A stretch of DNA of 64,000 nucleotides from Dysosmobacter acutus (GCF_018919205.1 NZ_JAHLQN010000001.1:744001-808000); one strand, 5' to 3'. Positions 26,195 through 35,059 are shown, counted from the first letter of the stretch. Made by a program: numbers and translations. The notes: generated from the sequence alone by a model not told the origin.

Positions 26195-26716
26195 TCACTC
26201 CTGTTCCGCCAAAAGGTCCGTATGGGCCACGGCGCGGAACAGCAGCGATGCAATGAAGCCGTTCAGCGCGCCGGAGGCCAGGGCCGCCGCCAGCAGAACC
26301 GGCAGGTAATAGAGTGGGGCCGAGTTGCCCAGGGTCAAAACGGCAGCCGCAACCTGACCGCAGTTGTGGGCCGCCGCGCCGCCCATGGAGACGCCGAACA
26401 CCGAGAGCAGGCGGCTGCGGCAGAGAATGCTCATCACCGCCATGGCGCAGACACCGCCCAAGAGGGAGAAGATCAGGGCGGAGGCGTTTCCGGCGAACAG
26501 CGCGCCTAAAAAGCACCGGCACAGCAGTATGGCAAATGCCTGGGCCGGCCCAAGGGCGTAGAGGGCAAACACGGTGACGATGTTGGCAAGCCCTAACTTG
26601 ATCCCCGGCAGGGGGATCAGAAGATTCAGGGGCAGGAAGTTCTCCAGGTAGGAGAGGGCCAGCGCCAGCGCGGTGAGCACCGCGCATAAGGTCAGCTGCC
26701 GGGTGGAACACTTCAT
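26195..26716 (-). CDS. Gx transporter family protein (EetB-like)
   Basis: A 173-residue membrane protein with five or six hydrophobic helices, of the family historically named heptaprenyl diphosphate synthase component I, now usually Gx transporter (ECF S-component-like). It has the family run LPGIKLGLANIVTVFALY and a GGAAAHNCGQVAAA helix. In Listeria-type extracellular electron transfer loci, as I recall, a Gx protein (EetB) sits beside a NusG-domain-II protein (EetA) and a flavin transferase. The same three are adjacent here. ATG 26716 has AGGAGG upstream. Confidence 0.8.
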   Translation of the reverse strand: MKCSTRQLTLCAVLTALALALSYLENFLPLNLLIPLPGIKLGLANIVTVFALYALGPAQAFAILLCRCFLGALFAGNASALIFSLLGGVCAMAVMSILCRSRLLSVFGVSMGGAAAHNCGQVAAAVLTLGNSAPLYYLPVLLAAALASGALNGFIASLLFRAVAHTDLLAEQE

Positions 26717-26728
26717 ACAGCCCGCCTC

Positions 26729-27133
26729 CTATCCGATAACCGCGTCCGTGCTGGAGGGGCCGTCTCCCACCAGCTGGATGCTGATCCGGGCGGGCAGGCA
26801 CACGATGCTCTGGCCGCTCCGGGTGATGGTCCCGGTGTGGACACAGTCCTGGCTGGGACAGTCGGAGGAGCGCACCCGGACGCCTGTCTCACCGCCGGGG
26901 CAGAACTCCACCTCCAGAGTGTAGCCGTTGTTGGAATAGACGCGCTGGGCGCTGGAGGCAAGGCTGAGGCGATCCGCCTCCGCCCCCTCAATGGACACAA
27001 CGGCCGTCAGCGAGTCTCCGGGGCTCCGCCCCCACACCGCCGTGCCGCAGGCCACGGCCAGCGCCAGCACCGCCGCCGCCACCAGAAGGTCCCACGGGCC
27101 GGGCCTGAGCTTAGGAGAGTGTTTCATAGACAT
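26729..27133 (-). CDS. NusG domain II-containing membrane protein (EetA-like)
   Basis: A 134-residue protein with one N-terminal transmembrane helix (WDLLVAAAVLALAVACG) and an extracytoplasmic NusG_II domain of about 90 residues ending IQLVGDGPSSTDAVIG. Its two cysteines in SSDCPSQDCVHTG are characteristic of this family. Members are found next to apbE and Gx genes and are thought to work in extracytosolic redox or flavinylation systems, mechanism unknown. ATG 27133 follows AAAGGAGG; the start overlaps the end of apbE by 23 bases. Confidence 0.78.
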   Translation of the reverse strand: MSMKHSPKLRPGPWDLLVAAAVLALAVACGTAVWGRSPGDSLTAVVSIEGAEADRLSLASSAQRVYSNNGYTLEVEFCPGGETGVRVRSSDCPSQDCVHTGTITRSGQSIVCLPARISIQLVGDGPSSTDAVIG

Positions 27134-28130
27134 AGGCGCTGCCCTCCTTTGGTTCAAAGCGGTCGGCAAGACCTGCGGTAATCAGCACCCGGCCGTCCTC
27201 CGTCACCAGCACCATGTCAAATCCACGCTCCCATTCCGTCCCCTCCCAGAGGCCCACGGCCCCCTGCTCGCCCAGGACAAAGAGTGCTGTGGACAGGGCG
27301 TCGCAGACCGTGCCGCTGCTGCTGACCACAGTGACGGAGGTGAGGTCGCTGTCCGCCGGGCAGCCGGTGGAGGGGTCGATGATATGGTGATAGGTTTGTC
27401 CATCCTGTTCAAAATAGCGCTGATAGCCGCCGGAGGTGACGGCGTAGGCGTCCTCCAGCAGCAGCATGCCCACATAGTCCGCCGGGTCGCCGGGGTCCCG
27501 GACCGCCACGCGCCAGGGACCGCCGTCGGGTTTTGTGCCTCTGGCGTAGACATTGCCGCCCAGGGAGATGATCGCGCTCTCCACCCCGTAGCCCTGCAAG
27601 GTGCGCTCCACCTGATCCGAGGCGTAGCCCTTGGCAATGCCTCCTAAGTCGATGGCCATGCCGTCCGCAAGCTCTACCTGCTGCCCCGTGATGTGGATGC
27701 GCCCGCTGCCCACCAGGGGAAGCAGTTGGCTGATTTCCTCCTCACTTGGGACGCGGTATTCCGCTTCCGTAAAGCCCCAGGCGGAGGCCAGCGGGGCCAC
27801 GGTGATGTCAAAGGCGCCGCCGGTTGCCGCGCTGAGCCGGACCGCCTTCTCCAGCAGCGAAGATACCTCCTTGGTGGTTTCCGACGCTTTTCCGGCGGAT
27901 TCGTTAAGGCGGGAGACCTCGCTGGTTTCAAGGGTGCGGGAGAGAAGCCGCTCCAGCCGCTGAATCTCCTGGGTGGAGGAGTCGATGGCGTCGGTGGCGG
28001 AGGGGCCGTAGACGGTAAAGTCCATGATTGTGTCCATGGCAAAGATCTGGGCGGTCTGAGGATCACCCTCCCTTCCGGCGCAGCCGGAGAGCAGCAAAAG
28101 AGGCAGAAGAAGAGCGAAAAAATGTTTCAT
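27111..28130 (-). CDS. apbE: FAD:protein FMN transferase (ApbE), lipoprotein
   Basis: A 339-residue flavin transferase that attaches FMN covalently to threonine in extracytosolic redox proteins. A signal peptide with lipobox LSGC precedes the catalytic domain. Family motifs are present: AMDTIMDFTVYG, AIDLGGIAKGYASDQV, SLGGNVYARGTKPDGG, and the C-terminal HIIDPSTGCPADSDL with VCDALSTALFVLG. ATG 28130 was chosen for the signal peptide and AGCAGG upstream; the longer open frame is non-conserved. No FMN_bind substrate protein is encoded in this window, so its target lies elsewhere. Confidence 0.92.
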   Translation of the reverse strand: MKHFFALLLPLLLLSGCAGREGDPQTAQIFAMDTIMDFTVYGPSATDAIDSSTQEIQRLERLLSRTLETSEVSRLNESAGKASETTKEVSSLLEKAVRLSAATGGAFDITVAPLASAWGFTEAEYRVPSEEEISQLLPLVGSGRIHITGQQVELADGMAIDLGGIAKGYASDQVERTLQGYGVESAIISLGGNVYARGTKPDGGPWRVAVRDPGDPADYVGMLLLEDAYAVTSGGYQRYFEQDGQTYHHIIDPSTGCPADSDLTSVTVVSSSGTVCDALSTALFVLGEQGAVGLWEGTEWERGFDMVLVTEDGRVLITAGLADRFEPKEGSAYVYETLS

Positions 28131-28307
28131 TGGATTACCTGCTTTCGGAAAATGCGGAATCAGGGCCGCTGTGGAAACAATGGCCGGCGGCCGGAAAAGG
28201 GCGGGAGTCCGGGGGGAACGCCCTGCTCGCCTTTGGAAAATACCATACCATATTTTTGACCGCAGAACAACCAAAATCCCGGAGCAGTCCGGACAAAAAG
28301 GTAATCC

Positions 28308-28336
28308 TTGCAAAATGGGCGCAAGTCTGTTAAAAT
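28308..28336 (+). promoter_or_regulatory. Promoter for the membrane-protein gene at 28428
   Basis: TTGCAA at 28308-28313 and TAAAAT at 28331-28336 with a 17-base spacer. The rest of 28131-28427 shows no coding sequence. Confidence 0.6.
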
Positions 28337-28427
28337 ATAAGCCTATGCGAAATCATTTTTGGAAAGAGTCCGCTTTTTTACAAATTCTCAGGAGGAATTG
28401 CTCCTCTTTTGATGGAGGCTTCGATAT

Positions 28428-29186
28428 ATGGCAAAGAAAACGAATCCCGCTTCTTCAAGGAATATACGCAAGGGCAACGCCGTGTTCCACGCGTCCATGG
28501 CCGTTTTCCTTGCCGGCTGCGCGGCGGAGATCTACCTGCTGTTCATCAACAAATACCTGGTGGACGGCACGCTGGACCAGGTGCTGGCCATGGCCGAGGC
28601 ACTGCCTTATGTGATCTACGCCGGACTCGGCGTATTGGCTCTTGGCCTGGTGCTGCTGGCCCTTTGGTGGAAGCGGGGCGGAGCACTGCGCAAGACTGCC
28701 GCGTGGATTGCCGGCGTGGGCGCGTTTGTGGCCGGCGCCACCTTTGTGTGCCTCCACTATGTGGCCGACGGGACCCGGGCCATGTGTGTGGCGGTCCCGG
28801 TGGTCATGCTGCTGGGCGTGGTGTTTTTGCTGTATCAGAGGGAGTGCTTTTTCAGCGTGGGCAGCCTGAGCCTCGCCCTCATCGCCCTCTATGCGTGCCG
28901 GCGCAGCTTCTCCCCCAATGTGAAGATCGCGGTCTGCGTGCTGATCGCGGTGTTGGCGCTGATCGTGGTCCTGGTCCGGATGGCGGAGAAAAACGGCGGC
29001 AGGCTCAAGGATATCCGGCTGTTTGCAAAGGAGACGGACTACCTGCCGGTGTATGGCTCCATTGGACTCTCCGCCGCCAGTCTGGCCGTGACGCTGATCG
29101 TGAACAGCGCGGCTTACTACGCCATGTGGCTCCTTGGCGCGGTGCTCTTTGCCCTGGCGGTCTACTACACGGTGAAGCAGCTGTAA
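28428..29186 (+). CDS. Uncharacterised polytopic membrane protein
   Basis: A 252-residue protein with about seven hydrophobic segments and a positively charged N-terminus (MAKKTNPASSRNIRKGN). I do not recognise a named family. No catalytic motif is visible. Similar proteins of this size and hydrophobicity are common in Oscillospiraceae and are left unannotated. It has its own promoter and terminator and is a single-gene unit. GATGGAGGC lies about nine bases before the ATG. Confidence 0.75.
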   Translation: MAKKTNPASSRNIRKGNAVFHASMAVFLAGCAAEIYLLFINKYLVDGTLDQVLAMAEALPYVIYAGLGVLALGLVLLALWWKRGGALRKTAAWIAGVGAFVAGATFVCLHYVADGTRAMCVAVPVVMLLGVVFLLYQRECFFSVGSLSLALIALYACRRSFSPNVKIAVCVLIAVLALIVVLVRMAEKNGGRLKDIRLFAKETDYLPVYGSIGLSAASLAVTLIVNSAAYYAMWLLGAVLFALAVYYTVKQL

Positions 29187-29201
29187 AGATCAGGTCAAAG
29201 C

Positions 29202-29233
29202 GCCCCGGAACGTAAGTTCCGGGGCACTTTTTT
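29202..29233 (+). terminator. Intrinsic terminator
   Basis: Perfect stem GCCCCGGAAC/GTTCCGGGGC with a 4-base loop, then a T-run; 15 bases after the membrane-protein stop. Confidence 0.88.
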
Positions 29234-30990
29234 CACGTGTAGAAAAAGAGAACCTTCCGGTGGGGCGCCACAAAGGTCCCCACGCTGAGCTCCATGCGGA
29301 GCTCAAAGACCCGCTGCCAGGGCAACGTGACGGCTCCGATGCCGATGCCTCTGAGCCCCGCCGTCTCATAGGGGGACAGGGAGGTGATGAGGTTGCTGTG
29401 GTTCAGGTTGAGGATCAGGTCTGCACAGGCTCCGTCCAGATAGGAGTTCAGCTGGGGCAAAACAGCGTCCAGGTCAGTTCCGGTTTTGGCAAAGTTGTCC
29501 GGGTCGCCGCCCAATTCTCCTTTGACGTATTGGGTGATGGCAATTTTTGCGTCATTTTTGTAGCAGATGTCCTTGATCAGGGAGTCGGTCAGGGTGCGGA
29601 CAAAAGCTTTCTCTTGGGCGGCGCTGCGGCTGTCGCCCAGGCTGAGACACAGCCACCGGGCCACGGCGTTGGCCAGTGTGATGCCGGTGGCGTTGGCCAG
29701 GTCGTAGAACCCGGCGTAACCCAAGAGCGATCCCAGGTTGGCTTCTTTGACCAGCTTGCTTTGAAAAGAGGTGCCGTAGGCGTTTTTGGCCGCGTCCATC
29801 AGCGCGGTGGGGACGCCGTTCTTTTCATTTTCCCGCAGCGCGCGGATCAGCTCACTGCAGTAGCTGCCGCTCCTGGACGCGTCCGCCGGGGCGGTGAGCA
29901 CCAGGACCTGAAGGTCGGCGGAGTCGTCCGGGACCTGGGCAAGGCCCAGGTAATCGAGGTGGGCGTCCACGATCTGCGTCAGGGGCTGATGGTCGTAGTC
30001 GCTGGAGGCGCTTTCCTCACTGCCGCCGAAATAGCGCACCCGGACAGCAGGCAGCCGCCCCTTGTAGGTGACGTCCTCGTACATGCGGCAAAGGGACAGC
30101 ATGCCGATCTCGTCGGCGCCTGAGAGCACCGCGCCCCGGCCTTCCACGGCCTGGCGCAGAAAGCTGAGTTCATTGGTCTGTATACTGGCCGAGGGAGCGG
30201 AGTCATCCACGCCGATGAGGAAGCGGACATTTTCCTTCTCCTCCGTGGCGTCCAGGACGAAGGCGATGAGCCGAAGCTTGCGCTCCCGGGCTTTGAGATA
30301 GTCCTCCACCGCACCCTCACGCAGGCCGTCCGGAATGGGTACTGTGCCGGACTGGGCGGAGAGGGGGTAGGTGTCCACGATGTTGTCGATGGTCAGCAAC
30401 CTGCCGCTGAGAGCGGGGCGCTCCGCCATGCCATAGGAGCGCAGGGCCTCGTAGCCGGCCAAATCAAATCCGTCGTATCCCACGGTGGGCGCCAGCCGCA
30501 TCACCGTGTCCAGGAGATAGATCCGGTTGGCGGAGTCAGCGCACAGGGGCAGGAGGAACCGCTCCACCGCCTCCTCTTCACTGAGCGTGGTGCCGTCGGA
30601 GAAAAGGATGGGGTCGTAACCGGTCATGGACCGGGAGCTGACCAGACCGCCGGAGAGCAGCTGATCCAACGACAAAATAAAGAGGTCGCAGCCCGCCGCG
30701 TCCTGCTCCGCCACCCACTGCCACAGCGCGCCCCGGTCCCCATAGCCAGTGCCGCTGCGATTGCGCTCCTGGCCGTCCAGGCAGGTGTGATAGAGGTCCT
30801 GGTCCGGCAGGAGAATCTCATAGCCCAGAGACTGGGCCAGGTAGACCGCCCGGTCCGAATTCACCGGCCGGTCGTCCAAAGGCACGTAGGCCACCGTGCC
30901 GGCGGAAGGGGTTTCGTCGGGATAGGAGAGCGGCTCACCGCCGCAGCCGGCCAGCAGCAGCGTGAGCAGCAGACAGAGAAGTTTCTTCAT
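29233..30990 (-). CDS. DUF4127 family lipoprotein
   Basis: A 585-residue protein with a lipoprotein signal (lipobox LAGC, Cys16) and the DUF4127 hallmark VAYVPLDDRPVNSDRAVYLAQ near residue 33. It continues with FILSLDQLLSGGLVSSR, and a C-terminal LNLNHSNLITSLSPYETAGLRG. The function is unknown. The fold has been suggested to be hydrolase-like, but I see no proven active site. It ends about 15 bases from the convergent terminator and is separated from ybaB by another terminator. Confidence 0.85.
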   Translation of the reverse strand: MKKLLCLLLTLLLAGCGGEPLSYPDETPSAGTVAYVPLDDRPVNSDRAVYLAQSLGYEILLPDQDLYHTCLDGQERNRSGTGYGDRGALWQWVAEQDAAGCDLFILSLDQLLSGGLVSSRSMTGYDPILFSDGTTLSEEEAVERFLLPLCADSANRIYLLDTVMRLAPTVGYDGFDLAGYEALRSYGMAERPALSGRLLTIDNIVDTYPLSAQSGTVPIPDGLREGAVEDYLKARERKLRLIAFVLDATEEKENVRFLIGVDDSAPSASIQTNELSFLRQAVEGRGAVLSGADEIGMLSLCRMYEDVTYKGRLPAVRVRYFGGSEESASSDYDHQPLTQIVDAHLDYLGLAQVPDDSADLQVLVLTAPADASRSGSYCSELIRALRENEKNGVPTALMDAAKNAYGTSFQSKLVKEANLGSLLGYAGFYDLANATGITLANAVARWLCLSLGDSRSAAQEKAFVRTLTDSLIKDICYKNDAKIAITQYVKGELGGDPDNFAKTGTDLDAVLPQLNSYLDGACADLILNLNHSNLITSLSPYETAGLRGIGIGAVTLPWQRVFELRMELSVGTFVAPHRKVLFFYT

Positions 30991-31000
30991 AGGCAGCTCC

Positions 31001-31035
31001 TAAAAACAGCCTGCATGTGGTTTCATGCAGGCTGT
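31001..31035 (-). terminator. Intrinsic terminator after ybaB
   Basis: Perfect 12-bp stem ACAGCCTGCATG/CATGCAGGCTGT with T5 on the minus strand, between ybaB and the DUF4127 gene. Confidence 0.85.
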
Positions 31036-31047
31036 GGGATGTGGATG

Positions 31048-31416
31048 TTACAGGCCGAAGGCCCCTAAGTTCAGACCGCCTGTCGCCCGGGCCATGCTGT
31101 TTTGCATGGCTTCGTCCGCCTGGCGCAGCGCTTCATTCACGGCGGAGACCACCAAATCTTGGAGCATCTCCACATCCTCGGGGTCCACGGCGTCGGGCTG
31201 AATGGTCACGGAGAGCACTTCTTTCTTACCGTTGACCTTGGCGCTGACCACGCCGCCGCCCACGCTGGCGGAGAACTCCGTCTCCTCCACCTGGGACTGG
31301 GCCCTGGCCATCTCCTCCTGCATCTGCTGAATCTTTTCCTGCATCTCCTGCTGGCGCTGGGCGCCGGTGGGTTTCATACTGCCGTTGCTGAAGCCGCGGC
31401 GTGCGCTGTATGACAT
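31048..31416 (-). CDS. YbaB/EbfC nucleoid-associated protein
   Basis: A 122-residue DNA-binding protein of the YbaB/EbfC family. It has an N-terminal coiled-coil helix (QEMQEKIQQMQEEMARAQS), a central strand region VSAKVNGKKEVLSVTIQPD and a helical C-terminus. The family forms tweezer-like dimers on DNA. AAGGAGAG precedes the ATG. It follows dnaX after 17 bases; dnaX-ybaB(-recR) is a classic conserved cluster in bacteria, though no recR follows here. Confidence 0.9.
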   Translation of the reverse strand: MSYSARRGFSNGSMKPTGAQRQQEMQEKIQQMQEEMARAQSQVEETEFSASVGGGVVSAKVNGKKEVLSVTIQPDAVDPEDVEMLQDLVVSAVNEALRQADEAMQNSMARATGGLNLGAFGL

Positions 31417-31433
31417 AGTCTTACTCTCCTTGC

Positions 31434-33137
31434 TTACTTAATCTGGAAGCTGTCAAACCTGCTTCCGAAATCGATCAAATTCTTCATCCGCTCCTCGGGA
31501 GAAGGTTCGGCGGTCTGGCCAAGGACAAAGGTCAGCCGCACCGGCTTTCCCGCAAGTTCAGCGGCCTGGGCGATGAGCACACCCCGGACCCGGTCCGTGT
31601 CCAGCCGTCCCTTTGTCAGCTCGTCGGGGCAGGTCACCGTTAAAAGATCACCATCTAAAGCGCCTGAAACCTTATCCAGATAGACCCGGTTCATGGCGGG
31701 GAGCTGCCCCTTGCACTCCTCGGACAGGCGCTGCCACCAGACATTGGAAGCGGCCGGGGCCGCCGCCTTTCGGGGCGGTGCCTGCTGGACAACGGGAGGT
31801 TCCTCCGGGAGGGGGGGACGCTCCTCTTCCGCCGTCTGAGCCGGGGGCTCTTCCCAGGGCGGGGGGTCATAGGTGGGCGGGACGACATCCGGTTCCCGGG
31901 CCTCCGGGACAATATCCGCCTCCGGAGCGATTTCCGGATTCATTGGGGCGGATGGCGCGGCGGGAGAGAGGGAGGCCTGCAAAACAGTGGGCATCTGCCG
32001 GACCCGCTCCTCCAATCGGTCCATCCGGGCGCAAAGCGCGCTCAGATCGCCGCTCAGGGACTCGTCACACAGCCGCAGCAGGCACAGCTCAGCGTCCGTG
32101 CGGCGGTTGGCGCTGCGCAGCAAATTGGCCGTGGTCTCCTGCAGTGTGGTGGCAAGGTAGATGAGCTGTCGGGCGGAGGCGTTTTTGTCCAGCGCGTCCA
32201 GGCTACGGCTGTCGTATCCGCCGGAGAGCAGCGCTGCGCCGCCCTCGGGAGCGGTCTTGCGCAGCAATAAATCCCGGGTCAGGGTGGAGAGCTCGCCCAA
32301 AACGGCGCCCACATCCTTGCCGCTGTCGTAGAGCTGGCTCAGCAGCAGCAGGGCCGCCTTGGCATCCTTGCGGAGGATGCAGTCCATCATGCGGGCGGTC
32401 TGAAGGTTGCCCGCCAGCCCTAACACCTCCAGTACGGCGGCAGAGTCGACGGTGCCGCCGGAGGCCGCGCACTGGTCCAGCAGGGAGAGCGCGTCCCGCA
32501 GCGCGCCGTCGGAGAGCCGGGACAGCAGCTCGGCGCCGTCGCCGGTCAGATCGATCTGCTCCTTGTCCGCCACATAGAGGAGGCGCTGCTCAATGTCCTT
32601 GGGCGTGATGCGCTTGAAGGAAAACCGCTGGCACCGGGAGAGAATGGTGGCTGGCACCTTGTGGAGTTCCGTGGTGGCCAAAATAAACATTAGATGCTCC
32701 GGGGGCTCCTCAAGGATTTTCAGCAGCGCGTTGAAGGCCGGGGTGGACAGCATGTGGACCTCGTCCACGATGTAAACCCGCTTTTTTACCTGGGCTGGGG
32801 TGTAGATGGCCTCATCCCGCAGGGCGCGGACCTGGTCCACGCCGTTGTTGGAGGCGGCATCCAGCTCCAATACGTCCAAAAAACTGCCGCTCTCAATCCC
32901 CTTGCAGGAGGCGCATTCATTGCAGGGGTCGCCGTTTGCCGGGTGCTCACAGTTGACCGCCTTGGCCAGAATTTTGGCGCAGGTGGTCTTTCCCGTGCCC
33001 CGGGTGCCGGTAAAGAGGTAGGCGTGGGAGGTGCGGCCTTCGCAAACCTGCTTTTGCAGTGTCTGGGTAATGTGGGACTGACCCACCACGTCGGAAAAGG
33101 TTTTGGGCCGCCATTTGCGGTACAGCGCCTGGTACAT
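31434..33137 (-). CDS. dnaX: DNA polymerase III subunit gamma/tau
   Basis: A 567-residue clamp-loader subunit. The ATPase core has Walker A GTRGTGKTT near residue 45, a four-cysteine zinc module (CEHPANGDPCNECASC), the DEVHMLS box and the SRC motif LSRCQRFSFKRI. The C-terminal tau-like part has a proline-rich linker (about residues 405-460) and a final domain ending DFGSRFDSFQIK. ATG 33137 follows GGGAGG; the upstream open frame runs into the SRP RNA. It is in an operon with ybaB. Confidence 0.95.
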   Translation of the reverse strand: MYQALYRKWRPKTFSDVVGQSHITQTLQKQVCEGRTSHAYLFTGTRGTGKTTCAKILAKAVNCEHPANGDPCNECASCKGIESGSFLDVLELDAASNNGVDQVRALRDEAIYTPAQVKKRVYIVDEVHMLSTPAFNALLKILEEPPEHLMFILATTELHKVPATILSRCQRFSFKRITPKDIEQRLLYVADKEQIDLTGDGAELLSRLSDGALRDALSLLDQCAASGGTVDSAAVLEVLGLAGNLQTARMMDCILRKDAKAALLLLSQLYDSGKDVGAVLGELSTLTRDLLLRKTAPEGGAALLSGGYDSRSLDALDKNASARQLIYLATTLQETTANLLRSANRRTDAELCLLRLCDESLSGDLSALCARMDRLEERVRQMPTVLQASLSPAAPSAPMNPEIAPEADIVPEAREPDVVPPTYDPPPWEEPPAQTAEEERPPLPEEPPVVQQAPPRKAAAPAASNVWWQRLSEECKGQLPAMNRVYLDKVSGALDGDLLTVTCPDELTKGRLDTDRVRGVLIAQAAELAGKPVRLTFVLGQTAEPSPEERMKNLIDFGSRFDSFQIK

Positions 33138-33180
33138 TTGAAAACCTCCCTTCTCAAAAGACAGAATCAGTCCTTCGTAT

Positions 33181-33295
33181 GCAGCTGCGGACCCGGCACC
33201 CTCGCGGCACATGGGAGATCCCGCTTAATGCTGCTCGGTTCCCCGCCTGACATGGTTCGCAGGCTCCCATTGCGCGAGACCGACTCCGCAGCTGC
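33181..33295 (-). ncRNA. ffs: Signal recognition particle RNA, small bacterial type
   Basis: On the minus strand the sequence folds into one long hairpin with closing arms GCAGCTGCGGA/TCCGCAGCTGC. The apical SRP54-binding domain is ACCATGTCAGG, then GGGGAACC, GAGCAGCATTAAG and CTCCCATGTGCCGC, very close to the apical domain of the Bacillus scRNA. It lacks an Alu domain, so it is the 4.5S-like form. It lies 44 bases before dnaX. Exact ends are uncertain by a few bases; the transcript may extend about 25 bases upstream. Confidence 0.9.
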
Positions 33296-33328
33296 ACGCG
33301 GAGGACTGATTCAGAACAAAAACAGTGT

Positions 33329-33357
33329 ACTATAAAAAAGAGAAATTATCAAGGCAA
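33329..33357 (-). promoter_or_regulatory. Promoter for the SRP RNA
   Basis: Minus strand TTGCCT (33357-33352) and TATAGT (33334-33329), 17-base spacer. An alternative shifted by five bases (TTGATA / TACACT) is equally spaced. It diverges from the tRNA-Ala promoter. Confidence 0.55.
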
Positions 33358-33383
33358 AATATCACCCGGCACAAAAAATCTCC

Positions 33384-33411
33384 TTTACAACTTTAAATTT
33401 TATGGTATAAT
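33384..33411 (+). promoter_or_regulatory. Promoter for tRNA-Ala
   Basis: TTTACA at 33384-33389 and a perfect TATAAT at 33406-33411 with a 16-base spacer, about 60 bases before the tRNA. Confidence 0.6.
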
Positions 33412-33469
33412 ATCATCTGTCGCCAGATGAAAACGATGCGCTTGGCCGACGGCAATCAGAATAATATAT

Positions 33470-33545
33470 GGGCTCGTAGCTCAGCTGGGAGAGCGTACGG
33501 TTCGCATCCGTAAGGTCGAGGGTTCGATCCCCTTCGAGTCCACCA
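33470..33545 (+). tRNA. tRNA-Ala (anticodon CGC)
   Basis: A complete cloverleaf of 76 bases with encoded CCA. Acceptor GGGCTCG pairs with CGAGTCC (one G-U), D-stem GCTC/GAGC, and anticodon stem TACGG/CCGTA holds the loop TTCGCAT, giving anticodon CGC (codon GCG). The T-arm is GAGGG-TTCGATC-CCCTT. It marks the left edge of an atypical, less GC-rich patch. Confidence 0.95.
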
Positions 33546-34027
33546 TAATGCGAAGATACGAACACCTTTTTGGAGGGAGAATCGTCTTTGCGGCCACAGA
33601 AGGAACAGGGAAGCTCTGAAAAGAGGTTTCCTGTTCCTTTTATTTGGCAGAGAAAGATATTTGTTTGGCAAAGAAAAAATCCGGAGAGATCATCTGCGGC
33701 GGGGAGCGATAAACGAAAGGCTGTATTTTTGAAGGATGTTCCCAAGAAAGGATATGGAATTCTTACGGGGTGTGCTGGAGACATACCGCAGAATCGGCAG
33801 ATTTGTAAGGACGATATGGCTATTCCATTGGCGTCAAAGAGCATCTGCGTTATGTGGAGCGGAAAGTGTTTCAGCAAAAATTTGTCAGCTGCAACGAAGC
33901 TCAATCAGTTGAATGCAAGAGGACAACTGTTGGAGGGCGGCGTCTATGGGAAGAGGGCAGACGGCGCCAGAGAGGATTTTTTAAACGAATAGGCTCGCGG
34001 TAGATTTCCAACTTTGGCATGGACTGA
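33546..34027 (+). other. Degenerate intergenic stretch next to tRNA-Ala
   Basis: This 480-base stretch is visibly less GC-rich than the surroundings. All three plus frames hold short open segments that stop and shift, and none has a credible ribosome-binding site and start. One frame near 33740-33910 encodes a plausible helical peptide that ends early, while another frame carries on, a picture of a decayed coding region. I cannot name the original gene. Confidence 0.45.
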
Positions 34028-34354
34028 CCCGCTCCAAAGCAGTTGGAGGGGAATTCAAGCCGCATCCAAGATCACGAAGGATGGGCGAAATTGTCCGACC
34101 CAAATGCTTCGGCATGGCAGAAAAGGCTTGCATCGGGATTGGATCACACCGAGATTTCCCAAGAAGCCCATGATATTTTAAAAGATTTTCAACACTCTGC
34201 CAAGGTAGTCGGAAGCGCAGGGCGAGTACTGTCGGTTTCAGGCGCGGCGATCGGTACAGCGATTTTACCTGGACTTGGCACTGCTGTTGGCGGGATCGTA
34301 GACGGGTTGATCCTTGGCGTTGCAGGTTCCTCTTTGGGAAAAATGGGTGGTTGA
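34028..34354 (+). pseudogene. Toxin-like protein remnant with glycine-rich hydrophobic tail
   Basis: The frame opens right after a stop at 34025 and encodes about 108 residues with no good start: a GGAGGGG Shine-Dalgarno-like run lies inside the frame, but no ATG/GTG is suitably spaced. The visible part has a helical segment (ISQEAHDILKDFQHSAKVV) then a Gly/Ala-rich hydrophobic stretch (GAAIGTAILPGLGTAVGG and LILGVAGSSLG). Such tails occur in translocation or pore regions of polymorphic toxins. I read it as the 3' remnant of a larger gene; the toxin assignment is tentative. Confidence 0.4.
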
Positions 34355-34378
34355 TATCACGAATATGGGAGAGTAAAT

Positions 34379-35059
34379 ATGGTTTTTTGGAAACGAAAAG
34401 GAGAGACTGATAGCCCATTTAACGAGCTGCGCCCAGGAGAGTTTTGGCTGATGTCCGGAGAATTCCGGGCAGAGGAAGCGACTGCCGGCATGACGGGATT
34501 ATACGGCCTTCCCGGCGAAAATGGAGCGCTGGCAGCCTCAGCCGGACAGGAGGAGGCGATGCGCCCCTTCCACGCGATTGTCCAGCACGCCGTAGAAGAG
34601 GTCAGCGCCGGGCTGCCTGTGGCTCTGACCGTGTCGGACTATACAGGACACACCTGTGTCCCGTGGGAAGCGCGCTTCCCGGGACTGCGGCAGATGGCGT
34701 TGGAACAGTGCGTCTGGTTCAGGGTGCAGGTAGTACACGAGGGGAAGCAGTATGCATTTGGCTTCAGCCGGCTGCCGAAAGAACTGTATGCATCGCTCTA
34801 CCGGTGTATCAACATGGAGATTGCCTGGGAGGACATCTATCTAAATTGTTCTGTCCTAAAAAAAGAACTTCTCCCCCGCTTCGATGGAGTTTCAACACTG
34901 GAGAAGAGTGCCCTTTTGAACCTGCACGTGGATTGGGGGTATTTGGTGCTCATCATACAGACCGCACCAAGCTTTCCGATAGAAAAACTCACAGCAACGC
35001 TTGCTGATGCGTGTAAGATAGAAGGCTGGATTTTTTCTGACTATACAAAAAAATCATAA
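34379..35059 (+). CDS. Uncharacterised protein, possible immunity/partner protein
   Basis: A 226-residue soluble protein of unknown function. It has no signal peptide, and shows a mixed alpha/beta pattern with a repeated aromatic-rich core (QCVWFRVQVVHEGKQYAFGF) and a C-terminal segment (PIEKLTATLADACKIEGWIF). GGGAGAGTAAAT precedes the ATG. Position directly after a toxin-like remnant, single-gene size and atypical base composition fit an immunity protein, but this is only contextual. Confidence 0.6.
   Translation: MVFWKRKGETDSPFNELRPGEFWLMSGEFRAEEATAGMTGLYGLPGENGALAASAGQEEAMRPFHAIVQHAVEEVSAGLPVALTVSDYTGHTCVPWEARFPGLRQMALEQCVWFRVQVVHEGKQYAFGFSRLPKELYASLYRCINMEIAWEDIYLNCSVLKKELLPRFDGVSTLEKSALLNLHVDWGYLVLIIQTAPSFPIEKLTATLADACKIEGWIFSDYTKKS

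Noticed and set aside
33413..33904. 163-codon minus-strand frame over tRNA-Ala
   Set aside because: It covers the tRNA and its promoter, and reads through sequence with no family resemblance.
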